Origin: Arachis hypogaea
Lineage: Eukaryota > Streptophyta > Magnoliopsida > Fabales > Fabaceae
Length of the DNA stretch: 64,000 nt
Assembly: GCF_003086295.3 (NCBI RefSeq)
Contig: NC_092048.1
Span: 40,982,425-41,046,424, forward strand
Reading direction: 5' to 3'
Shown: positions 1 to 11,338 of the stretch, piece after piece
Layout: every line of letters begins with the position of its first letter
Position numbering within the stretch: position 1 is the stretch's first letter
Notes under the pieces: model-generated
Told to the model about the DNA's origin: nothing
What the model saw: the letters and a program-made list of their open reading frames with translations, nothing else
The model's database searches: none
Made by a program: the position numbers and the translations under genes

Positions 1-737
1 GTTTTAAAAACTGAAAACCTCACCATGCTGCATAATTATTGTGTAAGAACTTCTTGTTTAAAATTATGTTGTGGAGTTGGTGGCTGTAATATTTTTTTCC
101 TGCGAAAAGTTATTCAGTTACTTGGTTTCGAGTAGGTCAATTTTTTATGTTGCCTTTATTTGTTTGAAATAAGTAGATGGTAAGCTGTGCATGCTATTGG
201 AGGGTTGGTTTTGAACTGGGATTACTTGTTAGCATATAACTCTACTTTTCCCTTGGGTGCTTTAATTTATTTTTATTAATTTGATGAATAACCATCCACG
301 CAAAGGCAAAAATGAACATTTAATGTCTTATGAAAACAAACATGTAAGTTAATTGTGTCAAACATACATTTTAATTGCTGTATCCAAATAGTATCTACAT
401 ACCAAAGCATCATGTTTCAAAAGAATTTTAGACTTCTAAGTTAGACATAATAACTTCGTTGTGATTCTCTTTGAGGGGGCACTGTAGATAAATTTATTCA
501 CAAACTGCTGTGTGTGTGGATTAATCATGTTACTTTATCGGGTAGAATTTTAAGTATGATGAATTAATAATATATAGAAATTGGTGAGACTAATTATTCA
601 TCCATTCCTTCCAGGCACGAACTTATTTGGATTTTGATCTGTTGAGAACCATTCTGATGGGAAAAAGGTAATTAGTGTTGCATCATTCAACAATCTTCAT
701 TATGATGGCTTATACCTTATTTTATTGATGTACACAG
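1..737. other. AT-rich flank upstream of the Ulp1-like gene
   Basis: No protein homology was recognised here. Around position 288 the motif AATAACCATCCACG occurs, followed by TGAACATTT. These resemble the CATCC-type short repeats that are dense at 4975-5375, beyond the other end of the adjacent Ulp1-like gene, so this may be the subterminal part of the same transposon. A short open stretch at about 615-675, between an AG and a GTAATT, could be a small exon, but nothing confirms it. No terminal inverted repeat was identified at the window edge. Confidence 0.4.
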
Positions 738-3700
738 AAATTAGTAGAGACGCGCTGTTCTCCATCCTATATCAATGGCATGGTCACCCATATGGAAAGC
801 ATTAATGCCGTGGAAAAGCTACTAGAGATTGACGCAATCGGGTTCGGTTTCGTCAAGAGAATTCCAAAACGGGCGGTGAAGCAAAGTATGATGAAACAAC
901 TTGCGAGGGCATACGATGTGGACACGAATACGCTTATAGTGGATGTTGAAAACATCCGCATCAATTCTGTGTTGATAGGGAAGGCGTTAGGCATACGCGA
1001 CGGGGGTAAGATAGCAATGTTCCCTTTTTAGTATTTACTAAACATATCCTGGTTTGATACCCTTGTCATTGCGTAATAGTTGTTGTACACACTGTTCTGC
1101 CTTTGAAATTGTAGGTGATGCCATACCCGAACTTAAAAAGAAGAATCCAGCTCATCTCGCCATCAAAGCACAGTTTCAGAAAAAGACAACCACCGAGCTA
1201 CGCGATTTCATGTATTCTTGTCCCATGGATACCAATGCGCAACGGGCAAATTTCAGAAGGTACTTCATCCTGGTGGTGCTGAAAATGTTCTTATGCCCAA
1301 CAAGTCAACAAACTATATCCCCGTGGCACATCCCTCCTATTTTGATGTGACCGACCCCAGCAGATTTAATTGGGCTCATAAAATATTCAAGTGGTTGGGA
1401 CTATCAATTGAGAAATTCCAATCTAAGAACCACAAAACTTGTGGTGGCTGCATGTTCGCCCTTTTGGTATATTGTAATGTTTAATTGCTTTTTTTACTTG
1501 ATTGTTTCTAGATGGCAGAACATAACAATTCTACATTGCCTTTCAGCTGTTATACTTTCAGCGATTGCAGCATGATCCACTCGATCACTGTCGAGAACAA
1601 GAACCATGGGTCATTGCATGGACTGCTGCAGAACTTGAGAAGAAAGCCGCCAATGTGCTGGCTGAGGTACTATGCCAGTTAATTAATTTCTTGCAATATG
1701 CTAACCCAATTTACCGATGACGAGTTTGTGCAAAAGTGATTGATGCACTAATGTGGGATTGTAAATTATTGCTTTCTAAATACCATTGACATGTCCATAA
1801 CAAGGTTGCATTAGAGATAGGAAGAGACAGAGCAAGGAATCAGCCTCCACTAAACAAAGCCGACGGAGGGCACACAAGAATAGAAAGGCGCATAAGGTAA
1901 TGTCTTTCTTGGAATTTAAGTTAAGTATATTGTGTTTATAATAATGGTGGTTATTGACATGGTGATGTAATTTTTCATCTTGAAAGCTATATTACATAGA
2001 ATTTTGTTTGCATACCGTCATGGTGTCTCTATTCTTTGTGTCGATTACTTACGTAGCTCATTTAGAAATCGGGACGCCCGAACAGGCACACGAAAAAAGT
2101 TGTCGATCGTCAGGGGCAGATCCTGCGACTACAGCACAACATCTCATGAAGGCCCAAGTTGCAACGAGAGATATATTGTACCTTCAGACTCCGACAAAGA
2201 CGATGATGTGCCCATTGCTCAACGAAGGCCACGACCTGTTGTACTTTCAGACTCCGACAAAGACGATGATGTGCCCATTGCTCAAAGAAGGCGCCGACTC
2301 TTCCAAGATGACTTAAACCCAAATGGTGAGCATGTAAATGAGGAGGACAGTGCTTTCGATCCACATAATCAAGATCCCATTAAACCCTCTTCAGCACTTG
2401 TGAAAGTTATTGATTATGATTTTGACAGGCAAGTTCTAAAAATAATATTTTGTTTGGGATGACATTTTCCCATATGTCATTTGTACTGCAATTTAACTCC
2501 GACTACAACTAGAGTTAGCTTATTACAGATTTCGTATGCCTATAGACCACATATAAATTTTTCTCAGTGTGTACTTGATTTCCCTGCTACAATTTTGTTA
2601 GCACAGATAAGCTAAATTTCTATATAGAATAACATATTTGGTTCCCTCACATTTCTCATTCTATTTCAACATATTAACTAAGCGCGTAAAACCTATTAGT
2701 TAAAATTAAACAGTTGGTTCAAAATCGAAGTAGACATACATCTTCAATTACTTGTAACATATTACACAAAATGCACATTGATTATTTTAGGTAGCCATCT
2801 GTTGTCTGTCTCAAAATTGCATGTCCTAATTATACTATGATTTCAATGGTTTCTACACGTGCTTTGTAACTATAGTTGCAGTCGATGCAGAGAATTCGAC
2901 GTGAACTTCGTGCAGTGTCCAGAAGTTGAGGAACTATTGGAAAAGTTTGAATAAGGTAAGAACACAAGTCCAATTAACGTGGAACCCCTTCAGACGGTCG
3001 TGGCTAACAAGTCACGCTATCACACCCCCGAGTCCCGGAAGGCCTAGCTTTTCCCTTGGCTTGACACGATAGAAAAGTCACCGGCCACACCCCCTTCATA
3101 ACGGTACATCCGAGGCTTAAGATTGTGAAGTTAGGTGAGGAGAAGGAGGAAATGGTCCGGCGTTGAATTCTGAACTCTCGTCTCGACAAAGACGCGCCAT
3201 TGGCTACCTATGAAGGTAGGTCGTATCTTCAACTATCAAGGCTGGATTTGTGGACTTTGAAAGCACGCGGTTGGGTGAACAGCAATGTAAATTATTGAAA
3301 CCCATGCTGTAGTTTCAATTAATTTGTTTCTTGTACCCTGGATTTCATGTGTGCTTACTTTTACTACGCAGATTATTCAATGGATGTGCAACACATTTAA
3401 TGATGCTCCAGCGGCGCGCTTCCAACGTGACTTCTATTGCGTGTCTCCAGGAATATTAGTATGAAGATTGTAATTTTTTTGAATTCTCATCATAACTATA
3501 GCATCACTGGATACTGCTTTGGCAACAGGAAATGGTGATAAGACAGCATAACTTGGATGCATTCCAGAACGGGCCAGTTCCGGTGTACGATGGATTCGGT
3601 CCAAATTTCGGAGACGACAACAGATTCTTTGACAAAGTGGAGGCATCAAAAGAAATTGGGTTAGATATTATTCTTTTTTATGTAGCACATGGTTAGCCTT

Positions 3701-4794
3701 TTTAGGATAATGTCTTATTTATCCTGGTTACTTATTCTTCGTAAACTGATGGATGTTTTGAGAAATTTTAAAAGTTATCTCATTTGTATTTTGCATGCAC
3801 TTATTCATTTGTACTTTCTATATGTGAAAGTGAATTTGCTAGGTCATTTAACCAATAATGGTAAAGATTGAACTAACCTGTGAAGTTTATGATGTTTGTC
3901 GTGCATCTTACTCCATGCATTTCATATTTGCATCAGTTGTTATTTGTGCTTTCTTTTTGTAGTGGTTTATTCCAATGTGTTGGAAAGGACACTAGTGGCG
4001 GTATGCTTTTAATGTGGCCGGGAAACAGGTGTTGGTAATTGATAGTCTGAAATGTGAGGAACCCACTAATGAAAGAAGGAAACTAGATGTATATGCGGTA
4101 AGTTAGGACACCATATGTGCATTTTTTTTCGAATTCATCGACAAATAACTTCAACAGTTAACAAAGTATGGTTGAGTTTTTTACAGGGTTGACTGATTGA
4201 AGACATGTCCAAAGTGGCTATCCCAACTTACGAGCGTACTTTGAATGGCCCAAGTATTGCATATGCCTTAGTCCCCGTGCAACCCAACGAGTAAGTATAA
4301 GTAATCGCCACACCTAGCAAATTCATGATTTAGCAATTGGTTTGACATTGATATCATACTGAATGGACCCTCGTTATTTACGTAGTTGAGATTGTGGCAT
4401 CTTTGTAATTAAATTCATGGAGTTATGGACTGAAGATTGTAGACTACATGAATGGGATGATGTAAGTTACTCTGTCACTCATTTTCAGATTTTTTATTTC
4501 CGGTTTATGTTTTTTTACAAAATTTAATCATCCTCATCATGAAAATACCCACAGGATATGCTTCTTGCTTTAAGAGTTCAGCTAATGCTAGACATTGTCA
4601 TGGGAGCGCACAATGAGTCAATAGGACAAGTGCGAACTTTGTTGGAAGAAAATGAGAAATGTGCGCGCCGCAACCCTAGAAGAAACAAGAAAAAAGAGGT
4701 TAAATTACCATTCACGGCACCAAGTATGAGGACATTGATGAAACAGGTTGGGGAACAACCTGTGAAAAAAAACCAAAAACGGAGAAAGCAATAG
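738..4794 (+). pseudogene. Ulp1-like cysteine protease (peptidase C48) of a plant MULE, decayed
   Basis: This is a multi-exon remnant of the transposon-borne Ulp1/SUMO-protease-like genes common in plant MULEs. The first exon (about 738-1004) encodes a segment with IDAIGFGFVKRIP and ends at a GTAAG donor. The next exon begins near 1114 (GDAIPELKK). At about 1343 a one-base deletion moves the frame, and the conserved DVTDPSRFNW segment continues in another frame. A linker with a duplicated DSDKDDDVPIAQRR peptide lies at 2190-2300. The C-terminal protease domain shows the His box at 3981-3998, but TAG at 3993-3995 replaces the usual Trp codon straight after GH. VIDS supplies the Asp, and DCGIFVIKFME (Cys codon 4393-4395) supplies the nucleophile. 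The last exon runs to a stop at 4792-4794 with a basic tail. The family call is firm because of the H-D-C layout. The gene is probably dead: it has a frameshift and at least one in-frame stop. Exon borders are approximate. Confidence 0.8.
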
Positions 4795-4974
4795 TTGTAC
4801 TTAGTCTTAAGAACATAGAAACCTTTATTAACTTATGTGTTTTTCGGCTTAGGTGTATATGGTCTTTTACTATTAGACTCTTGGTATAAGATATATGATG
4901 ATGTACATGTTTGGTTCTCTAAGTACTCTGATTCTATTTCAAGAAAATAGCTCAGCGCAGAAAAGCTAGTCCCC

Positions 4975-5375
4975 AACAATAACCATTCAGTTAACAATAG
5001 GATTGAACATCCGCTTTTCTATGGAAATGAACATCCAGGATAAAATTCTTGTAAAACATTACACACAATAAGCCATGTAAATTTTATGTTACCATCTGCG
5101 TATAAGAAGAAGTAACCATCCGCCATCGTACAGGTTCAAACATCCGGATTAAAAATAATGCTAATATATCAACCAAAATTCACCCAAATTATACAGAATA
5201 ACCATCCGGGGATACTAGAAATTATAAATATCTGAAATCCTACTGAATCAAACATCCAATGAAAAATGCTTGAAACTGATCTCACACATACACGTTAACT
5301 ATTTCGAAACAAGAATACGTGGAAAGCCTTAAGTAAACATCCGATTCCGTATTGAATCGAACATCCATGTTAAGA
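4975..5375. repeat. Array of about ten degenerate A(A/C)CATCC motifs
   Basis: Within 400 bp there are repeated copies of GAACATCCG, AACCATCCG, AAACATCCGG, TGAACATCCAGG and similar, spaced about 30-60 bp and all in the same orientation. The stretch has no ORF and lies between the convergent Ulp1-like (+) and FAR1-like (-) pseudogenes. Arrays like this are typical of subterminal transposase-binding regions. Single similar motifs occur near 288, near 19705 and in the second intron of the PIN gene (about 31005-31110). The function is inferred and the array is seen directly. Confidence 0.6.
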
Positions 5376-5802
5376 CACTAATTAAAAGGCATACACAATA
5401 CAACATGTTAAATTGGTTTATTTGCGGCAAATTTGAATTGTAGATTGAAATAAATCATGTATAGATTTTTGGAACAACTGCATTAAACCCCGTAAAATAG
5501 ATCTTCATAATATAATACCACCCAACTCATCTATTACCCATAATACATGAATGCCATTCGGAATCATATGTACATCAAGATGAAAAATAAACACATGCAC
5601 ACCCATGTCCCATATATTCTAACTTTTGTCAAACGAGCTTAGCAAAGACATGAAGCTTCCCATTTATTCGGGCACATTCCGGGCAATAGGATCACCAATG
5701 TTTGTATCCTGATATGTATTTGAACAAATCACCTGCTAAACATCCAAAAAATGACAATGTTGAACTCATGGCATAGTGTAATAACAAAATTAATAGTTCA
5801 AG
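5376..5802. other. AT-rich spacer between convergent pseudogenes
   Basis: I see no coding potential, RNA gene or clear repeat here, apart from one further AAACATCC motif near 5740. The stretch lies between the CATCC array and the 3' end of the FAR1-like pseudogene. Confidence 0.4.
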
Positions 5803-6453
5803 TCATATTGACACAAGCATGTACCGGGGAAGCATTCTTGTTTTTCCTCCAACCAAATTTGTTGAAGGACTTCTCAAGGGTCGCTTCGAGCCTCTTACTC
5901 TTTAGCCGGCCCTTTGTAGTGACCAACGATGGTCCTTGGATGTCAACAATACCGAGAACATTCGAATTTTTGAACCAATGCTGGTGTGGGTCTCCGCCAG
6001 GCTCTCGGACCTCTTCTTAGAATGGTGCTCGCTCAGCTTGGCCCTTGTTTCTTCTAGAGCAGCATGCAGCAATGCTGTTTCATCGTCGTCATTTACGAAC
6101 TCCTACACAATGTTGTAAAAGTGTGCACATAATCTCTTGAATGCATTATGACTCACATCTGACCGACTGACGTCGTGACTGCTCTTGATATAAGTATGCT
6201 TGCGCTTTATATTCTTGCTCCATCGAGGCAGAACATAACAGGCAGGTACTTTATACACTTTAAATGAATGAAAAGTTCAAGACAGTGACAGCACAACACA
6301 CCTGAGCTCTCAAAAAGATTACACTCACAACGAACCTCCTGTGTGGAGCGGTCAAAGTGGACAACATACAAAACACAAAGCATAGTATCATGTACTAATT
6401 TTTTCTCTTCCACCTTCATGCATACCACTGGTCCATCTTCAGTAACTGCAGAT
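5803..6453 (-). pseudogene. FAR1-type MULE transposase, C-terminal part (SWIM domain)
   Basis: This is the 3' portion of the gene whose 5' portion lies at 17021-19943. The two were separated by the LTR element at 6454-17020. Reading on the minus strand, the coding sequence resumes exactly after the CAGAT target duplication (6449-6453) and runs through VVCMKVEEKK into a SWIM zinc-finger signature: CEC at the start and CCHC about ten residues later. A frame change follows just after the SWIM motif, and the tail (for example DVSRSDVSHNAFKRL) continues in another frame. An in-frame TAG in the segment before EFVNDDDE replaces a probable Gln. The stop is at 5803-5805. The family (FAR1/FHY3-related, domesticated from and still present in MULEs) is clear. 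This copy is inactive. Confidence 0.8.
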
Positions 6454-8065
6454 TGGTGCACGAAATTGTGATCTCTGGTAATGGCTCCAAAAACTTGGTG
6501 CTCTAATCTCAATTCATAATTTATCACAACTTCGATACAACTAATCAGCAAGTGCACTGGGTCGTCCAAGTAATAAACCTTACGTGAGTAAGGGTCGATC
6601 CCACGGAGATTGTTGGTATAAAGCAAGCTATGGTCACCTTGTAAATCTCAGTCAGGCGGATATAAAAAAATTATGGAGTTTTCGAAATTAAATAATAAAA
6701 GAAGGATAGAAATACTTATGTAAATCATTGGTGAGAATTTCAGATAAGCGCATAGAGATGCTTTCGTTCCTCTGAACCTCTGCTTTCCTGCTGTCTTCAT
6801 CCAATCAGTCTTACTCCTTTCCATGGCTGGCTTTATGTAAGGGCATCACCGTTGTCAATGGCTACATCCCATCCTCTTGTGAAAATGGTCCAAATGCTCT
6901 GTCACAGCACGGCTAATCATCTGAGGTTCTCGATCATACTGGAATAGGATTCACCCTCCTTTTGCGTCTGTCACTACGCCCAGCACTCGCGAGTTTGAAG
7001 TTCGTCACAGTCATTCAATCCCAGAATCCTACTCGGAATACCACAGACAAGGTTTAGACTTTCTGGATTCTCATGAATGCCGCCATCAATCTAGCTTACA
7101 CCACAAAGATTCTGATTAAGAGATCCAAGAGATACTCATTCAATCTAAAGTAGAACGGAAGTGGTTGTCAGGAACGCGTTCATAGGGAATGATGATGATT
7201 GCCACGTTCATCACATTTAGGTTGAAGTGCGAATGAATATCTGAGAAGCGGAATAAGTTGAATTGAATAGAAAAACAGTAGTACTTTGCATTAATCTTTG
7301 AGGAATAGCAGAGCTCCACACCTTAATCTATGGAGTGTAGAAACTCTACCGTTGAAAATACATAAGTGAAAGGTCCAGGCATGGCCGAATGGCCAGCCCC
7401 CAAAACGTGATCACAGGATCAAAAACACAATCCAGGATGTCGAATACAATAGTAAAATGTCCTATTTATAATAAACTAGCTACTAGGGTTTACAGAAGTA
7501 AGTAATTGATGCATAAATCCACTTCCGGGGCTCACTTGGTGTGTGCTTGTGCTGAGCTTAAGTGTTGCACGTGTAGAGGTCCTTCTTGGAGTTGAACGCC
7601 AGCTTTTGTGCCAGTTTGGGCGTTGAACTCCACTTTGCAGCTTGTTTCTGGCGCTGGGCGCCAGAATTGGGCAGAGAGCTGGCGTTGAACGCCAGTTTGC
7701 GTCGTCTAAACTCGGGCAAAGTATGGACTATTATATATTGCTGGAAAGCCCTAGATGTCTACTTTCCAACGCAATTGGAAGCGCGCCATTTTGAGTAGCT
7801 CCAGAAAATCCATTTTGAGTGCAGGGAGGTCAGAATCCAACAGCATCAGCAGTCCTTCTTCAACCTCTGAATCTGATTTTTGCTCAAGTCCCTCAATTTC
7901 AGCCAAAAAATACCTGAAATTACAGAAAAACACACAAACTCATAGTAAAGTCCAGAAATGTGAATTTAACATAAAAACTAATGAAAACATCCCTAAAAGT
8001 AACTAGATTCTACTAAATACATACTAAAAATAATGCCAAAAAGCGTATAAATTATCCGCTCATCA
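6454..8065 (-). repeat. 3' LTR of the 10.57-kb element
   Basis: This 1612-bp direct repeat of 15404-17020 has TG...CA ends. It contains a conserved block at about 6548-6620 (AAGTGCACTGGGTCGTCC and GGGTCGATCCCACGGAGATT) that also appears in other LTR-like fragments of this window. It also carries a cluster of short palindromes at about 7595-7710, including TGGCGCTGGGCGCCA and TGGCGTTGAACGCCA, and a small hairpin TGGCCGAATGGCCA near 7385. Confidence 0.9.
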
Positions 8066-9211
8066 CAACACCAAACTTAAATTGTTGCTTGTCCCCAAGC
8101 AACTGAAAATCAAATAGGATAAAAAGAAGAGAATATACTATAAATTCCAAACTATCAATGAAACATAGCTCCAATCAGATGAGCGGGACTTGTAGCTTTT
8201 TGTGCCATTTGAATAGTTTTGGCATCTCACTTTATCCATTGAAGTTCAAAATGATTGGCATCTATAGGAACTCAGAGTTCAGATAGTGTTATTGATTCTC
8301 CTAGTTCAGTATGATGATTATTGAACACAGCTTCTTTATGAGTCTTGGCCGTGGCCCTAAGCACTTTGTTTTCCAGTATTACCACCGGATACATAAATGC
8401 CACAGACACATAATTGGGTGAACCTTTTCAGATTGTGACTCAGCTTTGCTAAAGTCCCCAATTAGAGGTGTCCAGGGTTCTTAAGCACACTCTTTTTTTG
8501 CTTTGGACCTTGACTTTAACCACTCAGTCTCAAGTTTGCACTTGACACCTACACGCCACAAGCACATGGTTATGGACAGCTTGGGTTAGCCGCTTAGACC
8601 AGGATTTTATTCCTTTAGGCCCTCCTATCCACTGATGCTCAAAGCCTTGGGATCCTTTTTATTTACCCTTGCCTTTTGGTTTTAAGGGTTATTGGATTTT
8701 TGCTCTTGCCTCTTGGTTTTAAGAGCTTTGGCTTTTTTCTGCTTGCTTTTTCTTTTTCTTTCTATTTTTTTTTCGCCTATTTTTTTTCCTGCAAGCTTTG
8801 TTCTTTGCTGCTTTTTCTTGCTTCAAGAATCATTTTTGTGATTTTTCAGATTATCAAATAACATGTCTCCTAGTCATCATTCTTTCAAGAGCCAACATAT
8901 TTAACATTCTTAAACAACAACTTCAAAAGACATATGCACTGTTCAAGCATTCATTCAGAAAACAAGAAGCATTGTCACCACATCAATATAATTAAGCTAA
9001 GTTCAGGGATAAATTCAAAACTCATGTACTTCTTGTTCTTTTGAATTAAAACATTTTTCATTTAAGAGAGGTGATGGATTCATAGGACATTCATAACTTA
9101 AAGACATAGTTACTAACTACTAATGATCATGTAATGAAGACACAAACATAGATAAGCACACAACATAGAAAACGAAAAACAAAAGAAATAAGAACAAGGA
9201 ATGAATCCACC
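8066..9211 (-). other. 3' untranslated region and polypurine-tract region of the 10.57-kb element
   Basis: No ORF is credible here. Next to the 3' LTR, the minus strand reads AAGTTTGGTGTTG directly before TGATGAGCGG, which is the position of the polypurine tract. The motif is only partly purine. Around 8745-8815 there is a T-rich tract on the plus strand, which is A-rich in the transcript. The rest is featureless AT-rich sequence. Confidence 0.6.
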
Positions 9212-10360
9212 TTAGTGATGGTGGCATTTCCTTCTTGAGGAACCAATGATGTCCTTGAGCTCTTCTATATCTCTTCCTTGTCTTTGTTGCTCCTCCCTCA
9301 TTGCTTTTTGATCTTCTCTTATTTCATAAAGGATGATGGAGTGCTCTTGATATTCCACCCTTAATTGTCCCATGTTGGAACTTAATTCTCCTAGGGAGGT
9401 GTTGATTTGCTCCCAATAGTTTTGTGGAGGAAAATGCATTTGAGGCATCTCCGGGATCTCATGGTGATGAGCTTCTTGCGCCTCTTGAGCTCCATGAATG
9501 GGCTCTCTTGCTTGCTCCATCTTTTTCTTAGTGATGGGCTTCTCTTCCTCAATGTGAATGTCTCCTTCTATGAAGGCTCCAGCTGAGTAACATAGATGGC
9601 AAATAAGATGAGGAAAAGCTAGCCTTGCCCCAGGGGAGGGCTTTTCGGCTATTTTGTAGAGTTCAAGGGAGATGACTTCATGAACTTCTACTTCCTCTCC
9701 AATCATGATGCTATGGATCATGATGGCCCGATCCACAGTAACTTCAGATCGATTGCTAGTGGGGATGATGGAGCGTTGGATGAACTCCAACCATCCTCTA
9801 GCCACAGGCTTGAGGTCCAATCTTCTTAGTTGAACCGGCTTGCCTTTGGAGTCAATCTTCCATTGAGCTCCTTCCACACATATGTCCATGAGGACTTGGT
9901 CCAACCTTTGATTAAAGTTGACCCTTCTAGTGTAGGGGCGTTCATCTCCTTGCATCATAGGCAAGTTAAACGCCAACCTCACATTTTCCGGACTAAAATC
10001 CAAGTATTTCTCCCGAACCATTGTAACATAGTTCTTTGGATCCGGGTTCTTACTTTGATCATGGTTCTTAGTGATCCATGCATTGGCATAGAACTCTTGA
10101 ACCATTAAGATGCCGACTTGTTGGATGGGGTTTGTTAGAACTTCTCAACCTCTTCTTTGGATTTCATGTCGGATCTCCGGATACTCATTTCTCTTGAGCT
10201 TGAAAGGGACCTCGGGGATCACCTTCTTCTTGGCCACAACATCATAGAAGTGGTCTTGATGGGCTTTGGAGATGAACCTTTCCATCTCCCATGACTCGGA
10301 GGTGAAAGCTTTTGTCTTCCCTTTCCCTTTTCTAGAGGATTCTCCAGTCTTAGGTGCCAT
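9212..10360 (-). pseudogene. Second ORF of the 10.57-kb element, plant transposon-type protein of unknown function
   Basis: One reading frame of 383 codons runs from ATG at 10360 to the stop at 9212. It is broken only by a TGA at about 10145-10147, next to QRRG, where a Trp codon is likely in intact copies. The N-terminus is basic (KGKGKTK). The segment ERFISKAHQDHF and the later VRLAFNLP, YTRRVNFNQ and ARGWLEFIQRSIIP match what I know of the putative plant transposon protein domain that fills the env position in legume Athila-like elements. The C-terminal 100 residues are polar and probably coiled coil (SLGELSSNMGQLRVEYQ, REEQQRQGRDIEELKD). No enzymatic motif is visible. Its role in the element is unknown. 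The domain name is from memory and should be tested with a profile search. Confidence 0.65.
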
Positions 10361-10363
10361 CAA

Positions 10364-10917
10364 TGGTAATGGAAAAACAAAAAGCTTATGCTTTTACCAC
10401 ACCAAACTTAGAATATTGCTCGCCCTCGAGTAAGAAAATAAAGAAGTAGATGAAGAAGAAGAAGAAGAAAAGATGGAGAAGAGGGGGGAGGTGTGTTTCG
10501 GCCAAGAAGAGAAGAGAGGGTTGTGTTATGTGAAAATGAGGAAGAATGGAAGGCTTTATATAGAGAAGGGAGGGGGGTTAAGGTTCGGCCATATGGGTGG
10601 GTTTGGGTGGGAAATTGATTTGAATTTTGAAGGTAGGTGGAGTTTATTGGTAGGTTTATGGGGAAGGGTGGGTGGATGTGAGTGGTGAAGGGTTAATAGG
10701 GAAAAGAGATGGAGGTGATAGGTGAAGGGTTTTGGGGAAGAGTGTTTATTGGGAATAGAGGATGATTGAGAAGAGAGAAGAGAGTGAGTGGAGGTAGGTG
10801 GGGATCCTGTGGGGTCCACAGATCCTGAGATGATCCTGTGGGGTCTACAGATCCTGAGGTGTTCAAGGATTTACAATCTTGCACTAAATTAGGCATGTAA
10901 AATGCCCTTGCACACAA
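10364..10917 (-). other. Leader of the second ORF, with a 29-bp tandem repeat
   Basis: The stretch is strongly purine-biased on the plus strand (GAA-rich near 10450, then G-rich runs), so the transcript is pyrimidine-rich upstream of the ORF2 start, as splice acceptors often are. At 10801-10860 GATCCTGTGGGGTCCACAGATCCTGAG is present as two near-identical tandem copies, each with an internal TGTGG...CCACA hairpin. There is no coding evidence despite open frames. Confidence 0.5.
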
Positions 10918-11140
10918 CTCTGGGCGTTCAGCGCCAGGTTGGTGCCCATTTTGGACGTTCAACGCCCATTTGTTGCCCATTTCTGGGCGTTCAGCGCCAG
11001 CTCTTCTCCAGGGTGCAATTCTGGCGTTCAGCGCCCAGATGCTGCCCATTTTGGGCGTTCAGCGCCCAGATACTGCCCATTTTGGGTGTTCAGCGCCAGA
11101 ACCATGTTCTGTTCTGGCGTTGAACGCCAGACAGGTGCTT
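10918..11140. repeat. Array of GC-rich hairpin modules (GGGCGTTCAGCGCCC type)
   Basis: Seven or so modules follow each other at roughly 30-bp spacing. Each has arms of 4-7 bp around TTCAG or a single base: GGGCGTTCAGCGCCA, GGACGTTCAACGCCC, GGGCGTTCAGCGCCC (twice) and TGGCGTTGAACGCCA. Spacers repeatedly read TGCCCATTT. The surrounding element is AT-rich, so the array stands out sharply. The same palindrome type recurs in both LTRs of the element. Open frames that cross it in several phases are by-products of the repeats and not genes. Confidence 0.85.
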
Positions 11141-11273
11141 CCTCCAGGGTGTGATTTTTCTTCTGCTGTTTTTGATTCCGTTTTCAAAATTTTTTTATTT
11201 ATTTTGTGACTCCACATGATCATGAACCTATAAAGACATATAACTAAGAAAAATATAGTTAGATAAATAAAAA

Positions 11274-11299
11274 TTGGGTTGCCTCCCAACAAGCGCTTC
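11274..11299 (-). promoter_or_regulatory. Conserved GGGAGGCAACCC hairpin after the gag-protease frame
   Basis: On the minus strand the sequence reads AAGCGCTTGTTGGGAGGCAACCCAA. A TTGGG/CCCAA stem closes around AGGCAA, about 40 nt downstream of the protease-frame stop. A near-identical motif, AAGTGCTAGGTGGGAGACAACCCACC, lies at 57503-57528, just after the ORF of the other non-autonomous LTR element. The function is unknown. Position and conservation suggest an RNA structure. Confidence 0.6.
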
Positions 11300-11338
11300 T
11301 TTAATGTCAATAGCTTGACATTGGGCTCTCATGGAGCC

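Noticed and set aside
8676..8995. Hydrophobic Phe-rich frames
   Set aside because: They come from T-rich tracts in the 3' untranslated region of the 10.57-kb element.
10918..11140. CRISPR-like array
   Set aside because: The repeats are short, degenerate palindromes with near-constant spacers inside a plant retrotransposon. CRISPR arrays do not occur in nuclear plant DNA.
10473..11209. Several overlapping open frames on both strands (for example Gly-rich and WAFSAQ-type repeats)
   Set aside because: They are by-products of the purine-rich leader and of the GC-hairpin array. All phases are open across the repeats and no frame has a family match.
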